A stretch of DNA of 11,243 nt. It comes from Granulosicoccaceae bacterium (lineage in GTDB: Bacteria > Pseudomonadota > Gammaproteobacteria > Granulosicoccales > Granulosicoccaceae). A program made the translations under genes and the position numbers. The notes beneath the pieces were generated by a model. The model did not search any database. It was not told where the DNA came from and saw only the letters and a list, made by a program, of their open reading frames with translations. The stretch lies in contig JALZUX010000391.1 in the NCBI GenBank assembly GCA_023301405.1, positions 1 through 11,243 of the forward strand. The letters run 5' to 3'. Shown piece by piece: positions 7,057 to 11,243 of the stretch; within the stretch, counting starts at the first letter, position 1, and each line of letters starts with the position of its first letter.

Positions 7057-8031
7057 CTACTTAATGGCACCAGACGCCTTAAGAATAGTCTGGTGACGGG
7101 TACGCTGTGTATCCCAATAGCCAGTTAAATCTGACCCGGCCATAAAATCACCCATCAGTGATTTTGAAGACTTATATTCCTGCCAATCTGCAGACTCATA
7201 AACCTTGGTGAACAGATCGGTGAAATACTCTTGCGCGTCATCAGACATACCCGGCGCTCCAACCACTGAACGCTGCATGAAGTAAGAGAAGTCAGAACCG
7301 GTTTCTTTCAGTGTAGGCACATCAGGGAACAATGGCAGACGTTCATCAGTGAAGGCCACCAGTGGAATCACATCACCACTTTCATAAAAGCCAAGCGCTT
7401 CGGAAGGGTTGTTCACTGAACTGTGAATCTGCTCACCAGCCAGATCTTTAGCAACTGCACCACCGCCTTTATAGGGGATGTATTTGATGGACAACCCGTA
7501 GGCACCATTCAGGTGATCGGTAATGATGTTGTCTTCAGAATTTTTGCCAGTGCCGCCCATTACCCAGCCAGAACCACGCTTTTTAGCTTCAGCAAGAAAT
7601 TCGTCAAAGGTGTTAATACCTTCATTCTTATTTACCCACAAAAGGAACGTGTCTTCCGCCATGCGTCCAACAGGAGCAAACTTCATGATATCCACATCAA
7701 GGCCTGGCTGGCGAAGCGGAGTGGTAAAGAAAGAATTAAGCGTTACCATAATAGTGTGATCGGGATCTGAAACGCCTTTCATATGAACCAGAGCTTCTGC
7801 ACCGGAACCACCAGACTTATTGGTCGGGACCAACGGACGGTCAGCAAGGTCTTCTTTCTCTACGATTGCCTGCATCAGTCTGGCCATCTTGTCAGCACCG
7901 CCACCTTTGCCGGCCATGATTACAAAATCAACTGGCTTAACAGGCTCCCATGCCTGTGCAACGCCGGTAACCCCTAACGTTACCAAACTCATTAGGCCGG
8001 CTGTCGCCAGCTTTCTCAAAGAACTCGACAT
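7057..8031 (-). CDS. tctC: Tripartite tricarboxylate transporter substrate-binding protein TctC (Bug family)
   Basis: This periplasmic solute-binding protein captures the organic acid for TctAB. The 324 residues start with a signal peptide: basic SSLRKLAT, hydrophobic core, and AQA at 25-27 before WEP. Family features are the ligand-loop segment MAGKGGGADKMAR (39-51), NKSGGSGAEAL (71-81), YIPYKGGGAVAKDLAGEQI (184-202) and PLFPDVPTLKE (233-243). ATG 8031 has AGGA 8-10 bases upstream. It is the first gene of the minus-strand block, and its upstream region holds a palindrome overlapping a candidate promoter. Bug-type proteins bind varied acids (citrate, glutamate, phthalates, nicotinate), so the name does not fix the ligand. 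Its position divergent to sucCD suggests, without proof, a TCA-cycle acid. Confidence 0.94.
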   Translation of the reverse strand: MSSSLRKLATAGLMSLVTLGVTGVAQAWEPVKPVDFVIMAGKGGGADKMARLMQAIVEKEDLADRPLVPTNKSGGSGAEALVHMKGVSDPDHTIMVTLNSFFTTPLRQPGLDVDIMKFAPVGRMAEDTFLLWVNKNEGINTFDEFLAEAKKRGSGWVMGGTGKNSEDNIITDHLNGAYGLSIKYIPYKGGGAVAKDLAGEQIHSSVNNPSEALGFYESGDVIPLVAFTDERLPLFPDVPTLKETGSDFSYFMQRSVVGAPGMSDDAQEYFTDLFTKVYESADWQEYKSSKSLMGDFMAGSDLTGYWDTQRTRHQTILKASGAIK

Positions 8032-8065
8032 TTTTTATTCCTCTCATTTTGGGTGTTGAAACCGC

Positions 8066-8082
8066 TGGTATAATGTATACCA
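8066..8082 (-). promoter_or_regulatory. 17-bp palindrome, probable operator of tctC
   Basis: TGGTATA-ATG-TATACCA is an exact inverted repeat with 7-bp arms and a 3-base centre. Its near edge is 34 bases before the tctC ATG and it covers the candidate -10 element. TGGTATA/TATACCA half-sites resemble operators of GntR-family (FadR/VanR-type) repressors, which often govern organic-acid transporters. The position fits repression by occlusion. No regulator gene is in the window, so the family assignment is inference. Confidence 0.6.
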
Positions 8083-8102
8083 CGACATTCATGCCGCCGC
8101 AA
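8074..8102 (-). promoter_or_regulatory. Candidate sigma-70 promoter of tctC
   Basis: On the minus strand TTGCGG (8102-8097) is followed, after 17 bases, by TATACA (8079-8074), preceded by TG plus one base, an extended -10. Transcription would start near 8067, leaving a leader of about 36 bases. The -35 matches consensus at only three positions; the extended -10 and the overlapping palindrome add support. Confidence 0.45.
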
Positions 8103-8317
8103 ATGCAACGGCAATCACATTATTACCCAAGTTCGGCATAGTTTCTGCGGCTTTCCGACACAAACACGGTGGCATAAAAAGACACTGCAGTTATAAGAGG
8201 CAAAACTGACGAGCCAATGTATAATTATTCCTTTGGGTGGAAACGGCTTCTGACACAACGGCCTTGATAATCGCTCTGGACACTGGCAATCACCCGGTAA
8301 CGGCTTTCACGTCACCA

Positions 8318-8345
8318 TTGACTACGATACCCACCAATCTATGAT
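8318..8345 (+). promoter_or_regulatory. Candidate sigma-70 promoter of sucCD
   Basis: TTGACT (8318-8323) and TATGAT (8340-8345) are separated by 16 bases; each hexamer matches consensus at five of six positions. Transcription would begin near 8352, giving a leader of about 130 bases before sucC. This is the best promoter match by eye on the plus strand of the region. Confidence 0.5.
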
Positions 8346-8404
8346 CCCTTGCTCACCATCACGAAGCGACTCTCTATCCACCCCAACGACACTGATTTAA
8401 CGAT

Positions 8405-8435
8405 TTGACAACTCAATAACACAGCATTCCATTAT
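8405..8435 (+). promoter_or_regulatory. Second, weaker promoter candidate before sucC
   Basis: A perfect TTGACA lies at 8405-8410, but the best -10-like hexamer, CATTAT at 8430-8435, is 19 bases away and matches only four positions. It could give a short leader of about 40 bases. The spacing makes it doubtful. Confidence 0.25.
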
Positions 8436-8483
8436 GCTTTCTATCGTTTTCAATTTATCTGACTCACTGGAGAACCAACCAAT

Positions 8484-9677
8484 ATGAACATACACGAATA
8501 TCAGGCAAAAAAGCTGCTCGCCAGCTTCGATGTCCAGGTGTCGAAAGGTGAGCCGGTACTCTCACTGACTGACATCGACAAAGCGATCGCCGCACTTCCC
8601 GGTCCTGTGTACGTAGTTAAGAGCCAAATCCACGCGGGCGGCCGAGGCAAAGGAAAATTCACAGAACTTGCCGCCGATGCCAAAGGCGGTGTTCGTGTCA
8701 GTTTTTCAGCAGAAGAAGCCAAAGCCAACGCCGAAGAAATGTTTGGCAAAACGCTGGTCACCCAACAAACAGGTCCTGCCGGTAAGCAGGTCAACCGTCT
8801 CTACATAGAAGACGGGGCAGACATCGACACCGAATTGTATCTATCAATTTTAGTTGACCGGGAAACCAGCCAATTCTCTTTTGTTGCCTCTACTGAAGGC
8901 GGCATGGATATCGAGGCCGTTGCCCACGACACCCCTGAAAAAATACACACTATTGGAATAGATTCTTTAAAAGGCATAACCGATGACGATGTCGCCAAAC
9001 TCAACGGTGCTTTTGAACTGACCGGTCAAGCCGCAGAAGATGGCAAAACCTTGTTCCCTATCTTGTATAAAGCATTTGTCGAAAGCGACATGGCGCTTCT
9101 GGAAGTTAATCCATTAGTTGTCCTTAAAGATGGACATCTTCGTGTGCTGGATGCCAAAGTCTCGTTTGATGGCAACGCTATGTTCCGCCATCCAGACATC
9201 GCAGAACTGCGCGATGAATCAGAAGAAGACGCAAAAGAAATTGAAGCGTCGAAATATGACCTTGCCTACATTGCACTGGACGGTGATATCGGCTGCATGG
9301 TTAACGGCGCAGGCCTGGCCATGGCCACCATGGATATCATTAAACTGTACGGTGCAGAGCCTGCTAACTTTCTTGATGTCGGCGGCGGCGCCACCACTGA
9401 AAAAGTAACCGCAGCATTTAAAATCATCACCTCTGACCCCAATGTCAAAGGCATTTTAGTCAATATCTTCGGCGGCATCATGCGCTGTGATGTTATTGCC
9501 GAAGGTGTAGTGCAGGCGGTGAAAGAAGTCGGTCTTGACGTTCCATTGGTGGTTCGACTTGAAGGCACTAAAGTCAATGAAGGCAAAGACATCATCAACA
9601 ACAGTGGTCTTAATGTGATTGCCGCCGACGATCTGGATGATGCTGCACAGAAAATTGTTAAAGCGGTCAAGGGGTAA
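8484..9677 (+). CDS. sucC: Succinyl-CoA synthetase (succinate-CoA ligase) beta subunit
   Basis: With SucD it catalyses the reversible succinyl-CoA + NDP + Pi to succinate + CoA + NTP step of the TCA cycle in the cytoplasm. The 397 residues begin with the canonical [12 protein letters not shown]. An ATP-grasp domain covers about 1-235: [16 protein letters not shown] at 44-59, with Glu207 and Asn209 in LLEVNPLVV and Asp223 in [11 protein letters not shown] as the nucleotide/Mg-binding residues. The ligase domain follows, with [15 protein letters not shown] (270-284), FLDVGGGAT (296-304) and IFGGIMRCD (328-336). GRGKGKF, in place of the E. coli GRGKAGG, is the alphaproteobacterial/mitochondrial pattern. 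GGAG 11 bases upstream supports the start. Malate-CoA ligase beta subunits (MtkA) are similar; the sequence looks closer to true SucC, and nucleotide preference is not decided. Confidence 0.96.
   Translation: MNIHEYQAKKLLASFDVQVSKGEPVLSLTDIDKAIAALPGPVYVVKSQIHAGGRGKGKFTELAADAKGGVRVSFSAEEAKANAEEMFGKTLVTQQTGPAGKQVNRLYIEDGADIDTELYLSILVDRETSQFSFVASTEGGMDIEAVAHDTPEKIHTIGIDSLKGITDDDVAKLNGAFELTGQAAEDGKTLFPILYKAFVESDMALLEVNPLVVLKDGHLRVLDAKVSFDGNAMFRHPDIAELRDESEEDAKEIEASKYDLAYIALDGDIGCMVNGAGLAMATMDIIKLYGAEPANFLDVGGGATTEKVTAAFKIITSDPNVKGILVNIFGGIMRCDVIAEGVVQAVKEVGLDVPLVVRLEGTKVNEGKDIINNSGLNVIAADDLDDAAQKIVKAVKG
9669..9674 (+). promoter_or_regulatory. Ribosome binding site of sucD inside the sucC 3' end
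   Basis: AAGGGG in the last sucC codons lies 8 bases before the sucD ATG at 9683. It supports that start and a coupled translation of the two subunits in equal amounts. Confidence 0.7.
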
Positions 9678-9682
9678 ATCAC

Positions 9683-10594
9683 ATGTCTATACTAATCAAT
9701 AAAGATACAAAAATTCTGGTGCAAGGCCTGACTGGCAAGACCGGTACGTTCCACACCGAACAAGCTCTGGCTTACCATGGCTCTCAGATGGTTGGCGGTA
9801 TTCACCCTAAAAAAGGCGGTTCCACCTGGACCTGTGAAAACGGCGATGCCAAAGGCACAAACCTGCCGGTCTTCGCAAGCGTTAAAGAAGGCAAAGCAGA
9901 AACCGGTGCAGATGCTTCTGTTGTTTACGTACCACCTGCTGGTGCGGCGGCCGCAATCATCGAAGCGATAGACGCTGAAATACCGTTGATTATCTGCATT
10001 ACCGAAGGCGTACCGGTACGCGATATGGTTAATGTAAAAGCCAGACTGAAAGAATCAAACAGCCGCTTGGTAGGCCCGAACTGCCCCGGCATTTTAACCC
10101 CCAACCAATGTAAGATCGGCATCATGCCTGGCACTATCTTTAAGGAAGGTTCTGTCGGTGTGGTATCACGCTCTGGCACATTGACCTATGAAGCGGTTTT
10201 TCAAACCACAACAGCCGGTCTTGGTCAGACTACTGCCGTTGGCATTGGTGGTGATCCGGTGAAAGGCACTGAATTTATCGATGTACTTGATCTATTCCTT
10301 GACGACGACGACACCAAATCAATCATCATGATTGGAGAGATCGGCGGATCCGCTGAAGAGGAAGCCTCCGAGTGGATCACCGAACAAGCCGCCAAAGGTC
10401 GTAAAAAACCAATGGCTGGTTTTATCGCCGGTTTAACTGCACCACCGGGCCGTACCATGGGCCATGCAGGTGCTGTAATTTCCGGTGGCAAAGGTGGCGC
10501 AGAAGACAAGATCGCCGCCATGGAAGCAGCTGGGATTGTTGTATCGCCCTCGCCTGCGAAACTTGGCGAAACACTGCTAAAAGCAATTGGCTAA
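9683..10594 (+). CDS. sucD: Succinyl-CoA synthetase (succinate-CoA ligase) alpha subunit
   Basis: The alpha subunit binds CoA in its N-terminal Rossmann domain and carries the phosphohistidine. The protein has 303 residues, compared with 289 in E. coli. Visible sites are [19 protein letters not shown] (13-31) for CoA binding, GPNCPG (131-136), SRSGTLTYE (162-170), [14 protein letters not shown] (187-200), [11 protein letters not shown] (217-227) and the phosphohistidine His261 in [13 protein letters not shown] (259-271). The extra length lies partly near residues 41-60 ([20 protein letters not shown]), where E. coli is about nine residues shorter; I know this insertion from alphaproteobacterial SucD. 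It starts 5 bp after the sucC stop and is surely in one operon with it. Neither mdh nor sucAB, common neighbours of sucCD, is present in the window. Confidence 0.96.
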   Translation: MSILINKDTKILVQGLTGKTGTFHTEQALAYHGSQMVGGIHPKKGGSTWTCENGDAKGTNLPVFASVKEGKAETGADASVVYVPPAGAAAAIIEAIDAEIPLIICITEGVPVRDMVNVKARLKESNSRLVGPNCPGILTPNQCKIGIMPGTIFKEGSVGVVSRSGTLTYEAVFQTTTAGLGQTTAVGIGGDPVKGTEFIDVLDLFLDDDDTKSIIMIGEIGGSAEEEASEWITEQAAKGRKKPMAGFIAGLTAPPGRTMGHAGAVISGGKGGAEDKIAAMEAAGIVVSPSPAKLGETLLKAIG

Positions 10595-10614
10595 CACGCA
10601 GTAAGGTAACTTAA

Positions 10615-10640
10615 AGCGCGAACCCATTTGGGTTTGCGCT
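10615..10640 (+). terminator. Hairpin 20 bp after sucD
   Basis: AGCGCGAACCC and GGGTTTGCGCT form an 11-bp stem (one G-U pair) closed by an ATTT loop. No T-run follows on the plus strand (GCAAGCCCCGG comes next), so it may act as a 3'-end stabiliser or with Rho. Read on the minus strand, the stem is followed by TTTAAGTT, so it could also stop transcription arriving from the right. Confidence 0.55.
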
Positions 10641-10672
10641 GCAAGCCCCGGAGCCTGTCCAAGAAGGCACAC

Positions 10673-10694
10673 TCACTACCAGTGACGGTTTTTT
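10673..10694 (+). terminator. Weak stem followed by six T
   Basis: TCACT-ACC-AGTGA forms a 5-bp stem with a three-base loop, followed after CGG by TTTTTT (10689-10694). The layout is that of an intrinsic terminator for sucCD, but the stem is short and AT-rich. It lies 33 bases beyond the stronger hairpin and could work with it. Confidence 0.35.
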
Positions 10695-11028
10695 AGCCCA
10701 CTTTCGCTTCTAGCCCTTTAAAGAAGAACATCTCCCCTCTTCGATTGTTCACAGACCTAAATTAAAACCCCACAGCCTCGCTACACCCGCAGTTGCCAAT
10801 TTAGCCACATACAACACCAGCGCGAAACACCACTAATTGGTATTGAGCTAAAGCGATTTGTACCGGTAAACCCCGCGCAGTCCACCACCTTGTGGAGCCT
10901 CCCAACCCCACTAGTTTGCGCCGTCCGGAAACCAGCCAATGCACAATTTATCAACGCCGGCCCTACACCTGAAGCTCACCACAGAAACGGTTGGGGATAG
11001 CGTAACTTACAACTCCAACCTTCTCAGC

Positions 11029-11037
11029 GGGGGGGGG
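11029..11037 (+). repeat. Nine-G homopolymer tract
   Basis: Nine consecutive G, flanked by TCAGC and, after TT, GCTGA, which form a 5-bp inverted repeat around it. Long G runs are prone to slippage. No reading frame here is convincing enough to call it a phase-variable gene. Confidence 0.6.
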
Positions 11038-11243
11038 TTGCTGAACCACAAAAGCTTCAACGGTACGCTAGTCGTAAGGTTGCGATTGACTGGATTAAAA
11101 ACGATCAAATCACCTTACAGGGTCAATATTCGCGTCTGCGGGTAACCTCTCTCAGGGATCAAATCGAGCTCAATCGGATACCATTCGGATCTCTGCACAC
11201 ATTCACCGGATCTACAGCGCAGAGGCGCACTGCACTGAAATTC

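Larger units (their letters stand above)
8032..8483. other. Divergent intergenic region between tctC and sucC
   Basis: These 452 bp hold no convincing gene. The tctC-proximal end carries the palindrome and promoter candidate described separately. The sucC-proximal half holds two plus-strand promoter candidates and a GGAG ribosome binding site at 8469-8472, 11 bases before the sucC ATG. The middle (about 8110-8310) contains a perfect TATAAT at 8220-8225 on the plus strand, but no -35-like hexamer at proper distance. I found no tRNA or riboswitch-like structure. Confidence 0.75.
10595..11243. other. 649-bp region after sucD without a convincing gene
   Basis: The stretch starts with a strong hairpin and a weaker terminator-like element. 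The remainder to the window edge is C-rich on the plus strand between about 10720 and 10930, then holds a nine-G run at 11029-11037. A 68-codon ATG frame at 10939-11145 and two frames open to the window edge (plus from 11001, minus ending at 11115) have codon use unlike the neighbouring genes, with many AGA, AGG, CGG or GGG codons. No tRNA was found. Confidence 0.65.

Noticed and set aside
8220..8225. Perfect TATAAT on the plus strand between tctC and sucC
   Set aside because: No -35-like sequence at 16-18 bases upstream and no extended -10 in correct register; AT-rich coincidence is likely.
8032..8483. Possible CRP-type site (TGTGA on the minus strand near 8115-8140)
   Set aside because: The second half-site does not match TCACA.
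10939..11145. 68-codon ATG frame on the plus strand with a GGA 10 bases upstream
   Set aside because: No recognisable motif, codon use unlike the other genes, and it crosses the nine-G run. I found no support beyond openness.
11115..11243. Minus-strand frame of 42 codons open at the right edge, possibly the C-terminus of a gene entering the window
   Set aside because: Three AGA codons and a high cysteine count do not fit the neighbours. It is too short to judge without flanking sequence.
1..11243. CRISPR arrays, transposons, tRNA or rRNA genes, toxin-antitoxin or defence genes
   Set aside because: I looked on both strands and saw no direct-repeat arrays, terminal inverted repeats with a transposase, T-loop-like sequences, or motifs of those families.

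Overview
The window looks like chromosomal DNA of a proteobacterium with balanced base composition (about half GC by eye). The SucC and SucD sequences resemble alphaproteobacterial and mitochondrial-type succinyl-CoA ligases: SucC carries GGRGKGKF, and SucD carries an HPKKGG insertion in its N-terminal domain. The molybdopterin-binding/MocA fusion is also a type I associate mainly with Alphaproteobacteria. A gammaproteobacterium carrying these gene types is not excluded. I see no insertion sequence, phage gene, CRISPR array, tRNA or rRNA.

Layout, left to right. (1) 1-576, plus strand: the C-terminal half of a CaiB/BaiF family III CoA-transferase, cut by the window edge. (2) 660-1331, plus: modB, the molybdate ABC permease. 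(3) A minus-strand block from 8031 down to 1261, read in the order tctC, tctB, tctA, molybdopterin-binding/MocA fusion, modA, SAM methyltransferase. The last gene runs tail-to-tail into modB, with a 71-bp antisense overlap. (4) 8032-8483: a divergent intergenic region holding the best promoter candidates of the window and a 17-bp palindrome placed like a repressor operator in front of tctC. (5) 8484-10594, plus: sucC and sucD, the two subunits of succinyl-CoA synthetase, 5 bp apart. (6) 10595-11243: no convincing gene; a strong hairpin follows sucD and a nine-G run lies near 11030.

How the genes fit together. TctC is the periplasmic binding protein and TctA/TctB the membrane part of a tripartite tricarboxylate transporter, which imports an organic acid. 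The divergent sucCD pair interconverts succinate and succinyl-CoA, and the partial CoA-transferase also handles acyl-CoA esters, so an organic-acid/CoA theme brackets the window. Inside it is a molybdenum module: ModA and ModB capture and transport molybdate, and the fusion protein probably attaches CMP to molybdopterin for enzymes of the xanthine dehydrogenase class. The ATPase modC is absent, and modA and modB lie on opposite strands with a methyltransferase gene between them, so the mod system appears rearranged. Most genes belong to known families. The noteworthy points are the rearranged mod locus, the 8-bp modA overlap with the fusion gene, the antisense overlap and the tctC operator candidate. 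I did not find evidence of a wholly new system.
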